A stretch of 8,093 bases of DNA from Gammaproteobacteria bacterium UBA3498 (GCA_002377605.1 DFQD01000075.1:5328-13420); one strand, 5' to 3'. Positions 1 through 7,168 are shown, counted from the first letter of the stretch. Numbers and translations: made by a program. Notes: generated by a model not told the origin, from the letters alone.

Positions 1-2
1 AT

Positions 3-761
3 GATCGGCAATTAGTGGCAGTTAACTCTATTAACTGGGCACGCATACTTATGCAGATCGTTTACTATTTTTATGCGGCGTTAAAATTAGGCGGTCCACA
101 ACGGAAAGTTTCTTTTTCTGTGCCTACCGGGAATTTCGGAGACATTTATGCGGGATATCTTGCAAAATGTATGGGGCTTCCAGTAGACAGGCTAATTGTT
201 GCTACTAACAAGAATGATATTCTTCATCGGTTTCTTAGTAGCAACGAATATTCAATAGCAAAGCTTACTAAAACATTTTCTCCAAGTATGGATATTCTGG
301 TTTCTTCGAATTTCGAGCGTTATTTATTCGATCTGTTTGATCGCGATAGTACTGCACTTGCTGCATTTATGTTTCGTTTTGGTAAAGAAATCTTGAGTGT
401 GTCTAAGAAACAGTGGCAATCTGCTAAGGATTGTTTTGATAGCGCCAGTGTTGACGATGAGGTTACCTGTTCTGTTATTGCCGAAGTATTCAGCAGTCAT
501 GGCAAGCTATTAGATCCCCATACAGCGGTAGGGTTAAAGTCTGCACGAATATGCCGTGAACTTAAAAACGACACTGAAACTCCGATGATTACTTTAGCCA
601 CAGCGCACCCAGCGAAATTTGCCGAAGCCATTGCTGCCGCTGGACTCGATAATCCAGCTCTTCCGCAACATTTAGCGGACTTGTTTGAGCGGGAAGAATG
701 CTACACCATCGTCGCCAACGACCTGAGCGAAGTAACAAATTTTATTAACGCAAAGGTCTGA
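3..761 (+). CDS. thrC: Threonine synthase, C-terminal part (5' end outside window)
   Basis: Threonine synthase is a cytosolic PLP enzyme that converts O-phosphohomoserine to threonine, the last step of threonine biosynthesis. The frame is open from the first complete codon (position 3), so the gene begins upstream. The GTG at 15 lies inside the conserved stretch VAVNSINWARI and is not the real start. About 252 residues are visible. They include SVPTGNFGD (nt 117-143), the phosphate-binding loop of the PLP fold, followed by the family segments ATNKNDILHRF and SPSMDILVSSNFERYLFDLF, and late on AHPAKFAEAI. The lysine that binds PLP should lie upstream of the window. The wording matches the longer Pseudomonas/yeast-type ThrC better than the E. 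coli type. The TGA at 759-761 abuts recJ, which suggests cotranscription; hom is often found upstream in related genomes but cannot be seen here. The family call is very secure. Confidence 0.96.
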   Translation, partial: DRQLVAVNSINWARILMQIVYYFYAALKLGGPQRKVSFSVPTGNFGDIYAGYLAKCMGLPVDRLIVATNKNDILHRFLSSNEYSIAKLTKTFSPSMDILVSSNFERYLFDLFDRDSTALAAFMFRFGKEILSVSKKQWQSAKDCFDSASVDDEVTCSVIAEVFSSHGKLLDPHTAVGLKSARICRELKNDTETPMITLATAHPAKFAEAIAAAGLDNPALPQHLADLFEREECYTIVANDLSEVTNFINAKV

Positions 762-2516
762 TTGCCAAATTCCATGCTGATTCAGCGCAGAGCAAGTAAT
801 CCAGATCTCAATTTCGTTGATTCCGTCCATCCTCTGCTGCAACAAGTCTATAGAAAACGTTCCATTCAATCCTCAGATGAACTTGAACTGGGTTTATCTA
901 ACCTCTTACCGCCAGATGGTTTTAAGGGTATGAATAAGGCGGTCAGCTTGTTGGTCAATTGTCTGCAAAATAAAAAGCGTATTGTAATCGTTTCAGACTT
1001 CGACGCGGATGGGGCTACTAGCTGCGTGCTGGCGATGAATGCTTTACGCCAGATGGGTGTTAGCCATGTCGATTACATTGTGCCGAATCGTTTTCAGTTC
1101 GGTTACGGATTAACTCCCGAAATAGTTGAGCTCGCTAAACACAAAAAGCCTGACTTGCTTATAACAGTCGATAACGGAATTTCCAGTATCGAAGGGGTAA
1201 GAACTGCAAATGAATTAGGCATAGAAGTTATAATTACCGACCATCATATTTCGCCAGACCAATTACCGAAAGCACAGGCAATTGTTAACCCTAATCAAGT
1301 TGATTGTACTTTTTCTAGTAAATGTATAGCCGGCGTTGGAGTTATCTTCTATGTGATGTTGGCATTACGATCAGCTCTACGAGAAATAAATTGGTTTAAA
1401 GAAAGAAATATCGAAGAGCCTAATCTTGCATCGCAACTAGATCTAGTTGCTCTTGGCACTGTGGCAGATGTGGTTGCCTTAGATCGAAATAACCGCATCC
1501 TGATTGATGAGGGATTGAAGCGAATACGAATCGGTCGGACTCGCCCAGGCATATCTGCTTTGTTACAAGTAGCCGATAGACAACCAGGTCGTCTTAGTGC
1601 TAGCGACCTTGGTTTTAGTCTTGGTCCGAGACTCAATGCAGCCGGGCGATTGGAAGATATGTCCACAGGTATTGAGTGTCTGCTAGCAGAATCTGTAAGC
1701 CAGGCTCATCCACTGGCGCTGCAACTGGATGAATTGAATCAGGATCGAAAACAGATTGAAGCTGCGATGCGGGATCAGGCATTTGCTGTGCTGAACGAAA
1801 TATCTCTAGAAGAGGCATCACTACCTGCTGCCATCTGTTTATATGATGAACGCTGGCATCAAGGTGTGGTTGGTATTGTGGCATCCCGAATTAAAGACAA
1901 GTATCATCGTCCGGTTATCGCTTTTGCTCGAGCTGATGAAAAATTGGGAAAATCAGCCGAATTAAAAGGTTCAGCTCGTTCAGTAGCAGGCTTTCACATT
2001 CGTGATGCGCTAGATGCCGTTGCTACTAAGAATCCAGGATTAATTTCTAAATTTGGTGGTCATTCAATGGCGGCGGGCCTTAGTCTTGACTTAAATAACT
2101 TTGAAGAATTTCAGAAAGCTTTTGCTGCAGAGGCAGCTGCTTTGCTTTCTGATGATCAATTACAGGCAAAGATTCTCAGTGATGGAGCTGTAAAGCCTGA
2201 GTGGTTTACTTTAGAAACCGCGGCAGCTATAGATGGCGCAGGGCCTTGGGGCCAGGAATTCCCAGAACCACTTTTTGATGGTCGATTTAACCTAGTTCAA
2301 CAAAGGAGAATCGGTGAGCGCCATTTAAAAATGGTTTTAAGTCCACTGCAGGATTCCCAGCGAACTGTTGATGCGATTGCATTTAATGTTTCCGACGAAG
2401 ACTGGCCAGCGAAATCAGTGAGCGAAATAGAAATTGCTTACCGGATGTCAGTCAACGAATTTCGCGGAGTAATTAATTTGCAGTTAATGGTAGAAAAAAT
2501 ATTTGCGAGCGCCTAA
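762..2516 (+). CDS. recJ: Single-stranded-DNA-specific 5'-3' exonuclease RecJ
   Basis: RecJ degrades single-stranded DNA 5' to 3' in RecF-pathway recombination, mismatch repair and base-excision repair. At 584 residues it is close to the E. coli length (about 577) and collinear with it throughout. DHH-domain motifs are intact: DFDADGAT (residues 79-86), TVDNGIS (135-141), DHH (160-162) and LGTVADVV (231-238), which supply the acidic and histidine metal ligands. SDLGFSLGPRLNAAGRL (281-297) and WHQGVVGIVASRIK (365-378) follow. The DHHA1 part has KGSARSV (402-408) and FGGHSMAAG (431-439). The C-terminal OB-like region contains AGPWGQEFPEPLFDG and the ending NEFRGVINLQL. The start is uncertain. 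TTG at 762 directly follows the thrC stop and has AAAGG (752-756) five bases upstream. ATG at 774 is a more usual codon but has no well-placed Shine-Dalgarno. Both starts leave the domains complete. Probably translated from the thrC transcript. Confidence 0.97.
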   Translation: MPNSMLIQRRASNPDLNFVDSVHPLLQQVYRKRSIQSSDELELGLSNLLPPDGFKGMNKAVSLLVNCLQNKKRIVIVSDFDADGATSCVLAMNALRQMGVSHVDYIVPNRFQFGYGLTPEIVELAKHKKPDLLITVDNGISSIEGVRTANELGIEVIITDHHISPDQLPKAQAIVNPNQVDCTFSSKCIAGVGVIFYVMLALRSALREINWFKERNIEEPNLASQLDLVALGTVADVVALDRNNRILIDEGLKRIRIGRTRPGISALLQVADRQPGRLSASDLGFSLGPRLNAAGRLEDMSTGIECLLAESVSQAHPLALQLDELNQDRKQIEAAMRDQAFAVLNEISLEEASLPAAICLYDERWHQGVVGIVASRIKDKYHRPVIAFARADEKLGKSAELKGSARSVAGFHIRDALDAVATKNPGLISKFGGHSMAAGLSLDLNNFEEFQKAFAAEAAALLSDDQLQAKILSDGAVKPEWFTLETAAAIDGAGPWGQEFPEPLFDGRFNLVQQRRIGERHLKMVLSPLQDSQRTVDAIAFNVSDEDWPAKSVSEIEIAYRMSVNEFRGVINLQLMVEKIFASA

Positions 2517-2523
2517 AGGCTCG
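2506..2523 (+). terminator. Weak hairpin over the recJ stop codon
   Basis: CGAGC (2506-2510) can pair with GCTCG (2519-2523) around an 8-nt loop that holds the recJ TAA. No T-run follows, so it would be a poor intrinsic terminator. It may only protect the 3' end of the message, or be chance. Confidence 0.15.
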
Positions 2524-2588
2524 AATTAAGTCAGTAAAATCGTTACATGCAACTTCCTAGAATCAGGTTTTTAAATACTAGAATCGCC

Positions 2589-2637
2589 TCGGCATCTTTT
2601 ACTTAAATTCCCTTCAGAGAAACCGCGGAAATGCCGA
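2589..2637 (+). repeat. Nested inverted repeat in the recJ-dsbD spacer
   Basis: TCGGCAT (2589-2595) is the exact reverse complement of ATGCCGA (2631-2637). Inside it, TTCC (2608-2611) can pair with GGAA (2627-2630), and GGAA directly abuts the outer right arm. This gives an 11-pair stem with a 12-nt bulge on the left side. There is no T-run, so it is not an obvious terminator. It could be a structured leader or a chance pairing. Confidence 0.25.
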
Positions 2638-2711
2638 AACTGTCTATGAATTGGCATGACAGCAATGTGCATAATTTGTTACCTTTTGGCACAATCTGAG
2701 TCTATGGTAGC

Positions 2712-2726
2712 GGGTAAAATTTGCCC
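2712..2726 (+). promoter_or_regulatory. Short dyad just upstream of the dsbD-like gene RBS
   Basis: GGGTAAAATTTGCCC is an almost perfect 15-bp dyad: three G-C pairs, then T-G and A-T pairs around a tiny centre. It ends nine bases before the AGGAA ribosome binding site (2736-2740), which is itself six bases before the ATG at 2747. It could be an operator half-site pair or a small RNA hairpin in the leader. No specific regulator is recognised, and the spacer has no convincing -35/-10 pair to place it against. Confidence 0.25.
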
Positions 2727-2746
2727 TAGTTCAACAGGAATCCAGC

Positions 2747-5671
2747 ATGTCGAAAGTTGGCCTTAACATACTGATATTTATGAGCTTTATTCTTTCAGCT
2801 GTGAGTAGCTACGGGCAAGTTCATAGTACTGATCAGATAGAAGTCGAGTTGGTTTCGGAAACGACGAATGTCGTTCCTGGAGAAACTTTCTGGCTTGGCA
2901 TCCGACTGGACCCAATTGAACACTGGCACACCTATTGGAAATTTGGCGGTGATAGCGGTGTCGAAACCTTCAGCAGCGAATGGGATATTCCAGAAGGAAC
3001 TGTAGTTGGCGATATAGTCTGGCCTATTCCCGAATGGACTCCATTCCTAGGTAGTGAACTGGTAACCTTTACCTACGAGCGTGAAGTGTTTTTACCGTTA
3101 CCTATTTATGTTCCTACTGATTACGATCAATCCACTTTTGATTTAACCACCAAAATTGATTGGCAAGTCTGTGAAGAAATCTGCATACCTGGAGATGCGG
3201 TATTTTCTCTTTCGTTGCCTGTTGGCGATGCGCTAGAAATTGATGAAAGATGGGTAGCGGGTTTTGCGGAAAGCAGAGAACTAACCCCTGCTCCATTAGA
3301 CCAACATAGTCTTTTAACGCAGTTTAATGTGCATGACGACAAAATAAATGTCATGGCCCAAGCCTTTAATGGGGAGTTTGAAAACGTCGACGAAGCTTAC
3401 TTCTTTCCAACTGAAAGACGCATAATGAAGTATGCGCCTTACCGCAAAGTGATGATCGATGGTGACCGAATTCAAATATCTACTGAACAACATCGCCGTT
3501 ACCCTGCAGACTTAAATCAATTAGTTGGAACTTTAAAATTTATCGATGATGACGGTTCATGGCGGGCATATGATATTGCACCACGCATAACTAACATTGC
3601 CTGGGACCACAGTATCGAAGTTGAGTTTATTTCAGAAACAACAAACATCGTTCCTGGCAAGACCGCCTGGTTAGGGTTGCGTCTCAATCCTGCAGAACAA
3701 TGGCATACCTATTGGAAGATGGGTGGAGATAGTGGTGAACCTACTACCTTAAGCGAATGGGAAGCACCGGAGGGAACTCAAATAGGGGAGTTGCAATTTC
3801 CTGCACCTCATTGGTTGCCGTTCTACGAAACTGATCTGGTGAATTTCGGTTACGAAGAAGAAATACTGCTACCAGTTTCGGTAACTATTCCTGAAAACTA
3901 TGGAGGCGATGCAGTAGAGCTTAGCGTGCTGGCGTATTGGAATGTTTGTGAGCAGATTTGTATTCCTGGTGAGCAAAGATTGAGCCTCACCTTGCCTGTA
4001 GCAGAAGTTGCTGAGTACGATGCGGTTGCGGCAGAAATGTTTACCGCCACCCGCGAAAAATTACCGGTCGCTGATCACGACATTAAATCTATTATCGCAG
4101 TTGCAGGTGAGCGAGTAAGTCTCGGTTTTGATTCGCCCGAACCATTGTTTGAAAGCTATACAGATGCATGGTTCTTTCCTGAGCAGCGTCGCGTCATCAA
4201 GCCCGGGCCCTTACGTGATGTCACCATCCAGCAGAACTTACTGCAAATAACACATCAGCAACCGCGGCGCATGCTGACAGATCTTAGTGATATATATGGT
4301 GTATTAGTTTTAGAAAACGTGGACGGTACACGTACAGCTTATGATTTTGTAAACCCGGCAGCAGATGCAAACCTCACAACTATAACACCGCTAGCTGCGG
4401 CAAATAGCGATAGCAGCAATGGCCAAGGTGGCGGCGGCATCCTTCTTTATATGTTATTTGCCTTTTTGGGCGGCATGATTCTCAACTTGATGCCTTGTGT
4501 TTTCCCGGTGCTGTCAATTAAGGCGCTTAGTTTTGCCAATAACATAGGTGAAACTCAGTTAAAGCAGCGCATGGATGGCATTACTTATACCGCTGGAGTC
4601 ATTGTTGCTTTTGTTGTTCTTGCAAGTGTTCTTATCGCATTACGCGCCGGCGGCGAAGCCATTGGTTGGGCTTTTCAATTTCAACAGCCATGGTTCCTGG
4701 CTTTTATCGTCTATCTATTCTTCCTTATGGCTTTAAGCTTGTCGGGAGTATTTGAGATTGGCGCCAGCCTAATGAATGCGGGAAGTGGACTTACCACAAA
4801 AGGCGGATACAAGGGTTCATTTTTTACCGGCGTGTTAGCCACCACAGTTGCAACTCCTTGCACGGCACCTTTCATGGGACCCGCGATCGGTTTTGCTCTT
4901 TCTCAGCCTTGGGCAATAGCAATGCTGGTGTTTGTATCTCTTGGGTTTGGTATGGCCCTACCAATACTGGTGCTCTCATTCCTGCCAGCATTGTTCCGTT
5001 ATTTACCTAAACCTGGTCCGTGGATGGAAACCTTCAAGCAATTCATGGCATTTCCACTCTACGCTTCCGCGCTGTTCTTCCTATGGGTATTAGGTAACCA
5101 GGTTGGTGTCATGGGCATGTCATTAGTATTGGCAACCTGTGTTTTATTTGCTTTCGCCGCATGGTTGTATCAACGCCGCTTCTCAATGGGGCCAATTTTT
5201 CGCAGTGCGAATTATGCTGTTGGAATAGGTGCTTTTGCTATTGCGATTTATTTAACTCAGTCTCCCCTCATGCAAAGGGTTGCGACAGCAGATATTGTGC
5301 AATTAGATGAAGAAGGTAATCCGACTCAGAACTACGAAGTATTCAGCACCGTTAGACTCAATGAGTTGCAGGCAAGTGGACGTCCGGTATTTGTAAATAT
5401 GACTGCAGCATGGTGCATTACATGTCTGGCTAATGAGCAAACCACTCTCGGAACTGAACGTGTGCAGCAGGCCATGGCAGACAACGATATTACTTACATG
5501 AAAGGCGATTGGACTAACGAGGACCCTGAAATAACAGCAGTCCTTGAACGATTTAATCGTCCATCAGTTCCTCTGTATGTTCTATACCCTGGTGACAACA
5601 GCAAAGAGCCAGTAATACTCCCTCAGATTCTTACACCCGGTATCGTCGCCGAAGCATTCGAATCAATATAA
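2747..5671 (+). CDS. ScsB/DsbD-type transmembrane thiol:disulfide reductase with duplicated N-terminal domain
   Basis: DsbD-family proteins pass electrons from cytosolic thioredoxin across the inner membrane to periplasmic thiol proteins. The 974 residues read in order as follows. A signal peptide (about 1-23, ending AVSSYG). Two consecutive copies of the periplasmic alpha-type domain (about 29-276 and 289-533), each with WHTYWK, GGDSG and a CxxxC pair (C142/C146 and C401/C405, both followed by IPG). A Ser/Gly-rich linker (about 555-564). About eight membrane helices (565-838) carrying the conserved cysteines in NLMPCVFP (C584) and VATPCTAP (C705). Last, a thioredoxin-like domain with WCITC (C890/C893) and the ending DWTNEDPEITAVLERFNRPSVPLYVLY. 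The WCITC and DWTN wording is closer to ScsB than to classical E. coli DsbD. Removing one alpha copy gives about 716 residues, near the usual family size. The ATG has a good AGGAA site six bases upstream. It stands alone, with no scsC/scsD or cytochrome maturation partner in view, so its substrate is unknown. Confidence 0.93.
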   Translation: MSKVGLNILIFMSFILSAVSSYGQVHSTDQIEVELVSETTNVVPGETFWLGIRLDPIEHWHTYWKFGGDSGVETFSSEWDIPEGTVVGDIVWPIPEWTPFLGSELVTFTYEREVFLPLPIYVPTDYDQSTFDLTTKIDWQVCEEICIPGDAVFSLSLPVGDALEIDERWVAGFAESRELTPAPLDQHSLLTQFNVHDDKINVMAQAFNGEFENVDEAYFFPTERRIMKYAPYRKVMIDGDRIQISTEQHRRYPADLNQLVGTLKFIDDDGSWRAYDIAPRITNIAWDHSIEVEFISETTNIVPGKTAWLGLRLNPAEQWHTYWKMGGDSGEPTTLSEWEAPEGTQIGELQFPAPHWLPFYETDLVNFGYEEEILLPVSVTIPENYGGDAVELSVLAYWNVCEQICIPGEQRLSLTLPVAEVAEYDAVAAEMFTATREKLPVADHDIKSIIAVAGERVSLGFDSPEPLFESYTDAWFFPEQRRVIKPGPLRDVTIQQNLLQITHQQPRRMLTDLSDIYGVLVLENVDGTRTAYDFVNPAADANLTTITPLAAANSDSSNGQGGGGILLYMLFAFLGGMILNLMPCVFPVLSIKALSFANNIGETQLKQRMDGITYTAGVIVAFVVLASVLIALRAGGEAIGWAFQFQQPWFLAFIVYLFFLMALSLSGVFEIGASLMNAGSGLTTKGGYKGSFFTGVLATTVATPCTAPFMGPAIGFALSQPWAIAMLVFVSLGFGMALPILVLSFLPALFRYLPKPGPWMETFKQFMAFPLYASALFFLWVLGNQVGVMGMSLVLATCVLFAFAAWLYQRRFSMGPIFRSANYAVGIGAFAIAIYLTQSPLMQRVATADIVQLDEEGNPTQNYEVFSTVRLNELQASGRPVFVNMTAAWCITCLANEQTTLGTERVQQAMADNDITYMKGDWTNEDPEITAVLERFNRPSVPLYVLYPGDNSKEPVILPQILTPGIVAEAFESI
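2831..3574 (+). repeat. Alpha-domain copy 1 of the DsbD-like protein (residues 29-276)
   Basis: First unit of the internal duplication. It begins with QIEVELVSETTNVVPG, contains WHTYWKFGGDSG (60-71), the cysteine pair VCEEICIPG (141-149) and the late landmark YFFPTERR (218-225), and ends at RAYDI. The landmarks line up with copy 2 at an offset of 259 residues in the first half and 257 in the second, so the unit is copied whole with only a two-residue length change. Confidence 0.9.
3611..4345 (+). repeat. Alpha-domain copy 2 of the DsbD-like protein (residues 289-533)
   Basis: Second unit. It begins with SIEVEFISETTNIVPG, contains WHTYWKMGGDSG (319-330), the cysteine pair VCEQICIPG (400-408) and WFFPEQRR (475-482), and ends at TAYDF. 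In the first 41 aligned residues (IEVE to GGDSG) I count 31 identities with copy 1. Many DNA differences are at third codon positions, so both copies look maintained by selection and not newly duplicated. The later half is more diverged. Confidence 0.9.
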
Positions 5672-5801
5672 TTTTTAACTTTTAAAAAATTATGCTGGGC
5701 TGAATCGCTTGAGGCATTGTTTGGTTTGTAGCTTTTGATCCTAATCGATGGGTATGTTTTGTAATGCTGATAGTAACTAAGTTTTTAGGAGTTCAAGGGT
5801 A

Positions 5802-5844
5802 GCAGGGCACTATGGAATCTTGAGTCCTGCGATTAAGATTTTCC
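5802..5844 (+). terminator. Possible weak terminator hairpin downstream of the dsbD-like gene
   Basis: GCAGGGC (5802-5808) pairs with GTCCTGC (5824-5830), seven pairs including one G-T, around a 15-nt loop. A short T-rich stretch (ATTTTCC) starts only about eight bases after the stem, so the arrangement is not classical. It lies 130 bases after the dsbD-like stop codon. It may end that transcript, or simply be an RNA fold. Confidence 0.2.
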
Positions 5845-5880
5845 TGAGTCGTAGACTAAAGAAGGAAGGGTATAAGAAAT

Positions 5881-6036
5881 ATGATATTCTTCTTTGATCA
5901 CGTGCCCATCTGTATAAAGGTGCAAATATTTCGCCCTGGCTCTCACTGTTGTATTGCGCGGTATCAACAGGCATTTTCGCCAAGTGAAAGCAAAAGGCAA
6001 TTGCTGAAGGATTGCAGAAGTGTCGAGAATTGGTAA
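5881..6036 (+). CDS. Possible 51-aa small ORF overlapping the AI-2E family gene start
   Basis: An ATG at 5881 opens a 51-codon frame ending at TAA 6034-6036. The product starts MIFFFDHVPICIKV and ends DCRSVENW. A purine-rich GGAAGGG stretch (5864-5870) lies ten bases before the ATG, a longish but usable distance. The frame covers the ribosome binding site and the first 17 bases of the downstream gene in a different frame, which could couple the two translations. The peptide has four cysteines and a mixed composition, no signal peptide or membrane helix, and resembles no family I know. A frame this long can arise by chance in such DNA, so it is only a candidate. Confidence 0.2.
   Translation: MIFFFDHVPICIKVQIFRPGSHCCIARYQQAFSPSESKRQLLKDCRSVENW
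6007..6011 (+). promoter_or_regulatory. Ribosome binding site fixing the GTG start at 6020
   Basis: AAGGA sits eight bases before GTG 6020. An in-frame TGA at 6005-6007 excludes any longer version, and no in-frame ATG lies near the N-terminus, so GTG is the best start. The site is partly enclosed by a small stem: GCAAT (5997-6001) can pair with ATTGC (6011-6015), plus one T-G pair, leaving AAG in the 7-nt loop. Confidence 0.6.
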
Positions 6037-7150
6037 CTACACGGCAACAACAATATTCGTCGTACTTATTTTCTATCTTCTATATATAGGCAAGGATTTA
6101 TTACTGCCCTTAGTCATAGCTATTGCGCTTTGGTATCTTATCATCACGCTAGGTAATTCGTTTTCGCGAATTAGATTAGGATCAATTAGTTTACCTAAGC
6201 CGATTTGTACTGTTGCCTCTTTTCTAACTTTCATTGGGTTAATTTGGTTATTGGTTAATTTCTTAAGTTCCAACGTCGATGATGTTTTAGAGGTTGCACC
6301 GATTTATCAGGAAAACCTCACCTCACGATTACAAGCGTTCTCTTTCTTCGATATAAACGAATTTGAAGGTCAAAGTTTTGGTCAGTTGTTATCAGGATGG
6401 ATTGATATACCTAGCTATGCGGCTTCTGTTGCAGCTTCTCTAACCAGTATTCTGGCAAGCGGTGGCCTAATTCTGATTTATCTTGGTTTCTTATTTTTAG
6501 AGCAGGGGCATTTCAGCAAAAAGATTTCTGCATTGATTGCAGATCCGGATAAGGAGGAAGACGTTAATACAATCATCGAACGCATCAGGGACGACATTCA
6601 GAAATACATTTCTATTAAAGTATTTATTAGTTCCATGACTGGAATATTGAGCTACATCTTTTTACGAATCATGGATGTGGATTTCGCCGGAGTCTGGGGG
6701 ATTACTATTTTCCTGCTAAATTTTATTCCTACTGTAGGGTCCATCGTAGCCACAATTTTCCCAGCCTTAATTACTTTGGCCCAGTCCGATGGCTATACCC
6801 TCTTTGTAATCGTGTTGAGTGGCATTGGAGTAATCCAGGTATGTATCGGCAATATTCTCGAGCCTCGCTTGATGGGCTCATCGTTCAATTTGAGCCCTAT
6901 CGTAATTTTGTTGAACCTGGCTTTATGGGGATACATTTGGGATATTCCTGGGATGTTTTTATGTGTGCCATTCTTAATTATCGTGACTATTATACTTAGC
7001 CACTTTCCACATACCCGGCCTATTGCAATTATTCTTTCCAGTGATGGGCGGCTTCGGGTACCCATCGATAAAACTTTCGAATCTTTTGCCTTCAATCCAT
7101 CCGGAAACTCCCTGCTATCAGCCGATGAGGAAAAGGAAGGCGAAAGCTAA
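6020..7150 (+). CDS. AI-2E family (PerM/YdiK/TqsA-like) membrane transporter
   Basis: This inner-membrane protein belongs to the AI-2E exporter/PerM superfamily. Members include TqsA, linked to autoinducer-2 export, and others linked to Na+/H+ exchange; the substrate here cannot be read from sequence. The 376 residues match the family length. Hydrophobic segments lie at about 10-24, 26-44, 62-83, 143-161, 200-215, 222-250, 260-278 and 291-326. The opening LLYIGKDLLLPLVIAIALWYLI is typical. The family signature is in the C-terminal half: DVDFAGVWGITIFLLNFIPTVGS (219-241), IGNILEPRLMG (276-286), LSPIVILLNLALWG (291-304) and PGMFLCVPF (310-318). The soluble loop at about 85-135 separates the first three helices from the rest, as is usual. 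The acidic hydrophilic tail (about 340-376) ends EEKEGES. It starts at GTG with an AAGGA site, has no evident partner gene, and is followed by a terminator-like hairpin. Confidence 0.92.
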   Translation: MSRIGNYTATTIFVVLIFYLLYIGKDLLLPLVIAIALWYLIITLGNSFSRIRLGSISLPKPICTVASFLTFIGLIWLLVNFLSSNVDDVLEVAPIYQENLTSRLQAFSFFDINEFEGQSFGQLLSGWIDIPSYAASVAASLTSILASGGLILIYLGFLFLEQGHFSKKISALIADPDKEEDVNTIIERIRDDIQKYISIKVFISSMTGILSYIFLRIMDVDFAGVWGITIFLLNFIPTVGSIVATIFPALITLAQSDGYTLFVIVLSGIGVIQVCIGNILEPRLMGSSFNLSPIVILLNLALWGYIWDIPGMFLCVPFLIIVTIILSHFPHTRPIAIILSSDGRLRVPIDKTFESFAFNPSGNSLLSADEEKEGES

Positions 7151-7168
7151 AAACCCTGCAAATTCAGC

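Larger units (their letters stand above)
5672..6019. other. 348-bp spacer between the dsbD-like gene and the AI-2E family gene
   Basis: No large coding frame is present. Directly after the stop, TTTTTAA (5672-5678) can pair with TTAAAAA (5682-5688), but the stem is A/T only and weak. A GC-richer hairpin lies at 5802-5830. TATAAA at 5913-5918 could be a -10 element, but no good -35 is found at 16-18 bases. A 51-codon frame begins at 5881 and runs into the next gene. A hairpin around the downstream ribosome binding site ends at 6015. Nothing resembles a tRNA or a known riboswitch. Confidence 0.6.

Noticed and set aside
15..17. GTG at 15 as a true start for the first gene
   Set aside because: The frame is open to the left edge and the residues before it continue the threonine synthase sequence, so this is an internal codon.
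672..869. Reverse-strand open frame of about 65 codons across the thrC-recJ junction
   Set aside because: It lies opposite two well-identified genes, resembles no family, and is explained as a shadow frame.
1349..1884. Two reverse-strand open frames (1349-1666 and 1633-1884) inside recJ
   Set aside because: Both are antisense to conserved RecJ motifs, low in complexity of meaning and without plausible ribosome binding sites; shadow frames.
2651..2675. TTGGCA with CATAAT as a promoter for the reductase gene
   Set aside because: The spacing is only 13 bases, too short for sigma-70. Other pairings in the spacer match poorly, so no promoter is called there.
2631..2699. 22-codon ATG frame in the recJ-reductase spacer
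   Set aside because: Very short, no ribosome binding site, and it ends well before the next gene.
3114..3354. Overlapping reverse-strand open frames inside the reductase gene
   Set aside because: Antisense to the first alpha domain, no recognisable product.
5821..5850. TGAGTC repeated at 5821 and 5845
   Set aside because: Two six-base copies are expected by chance and show no array-like spacing.
6793..7095. Reverse-strand open frame of 100 codons inside the AI-2E family gene
   Set aside because: It is antisense to the family signature region, and its composition mirrors the membrane-protein codons of the real gene.
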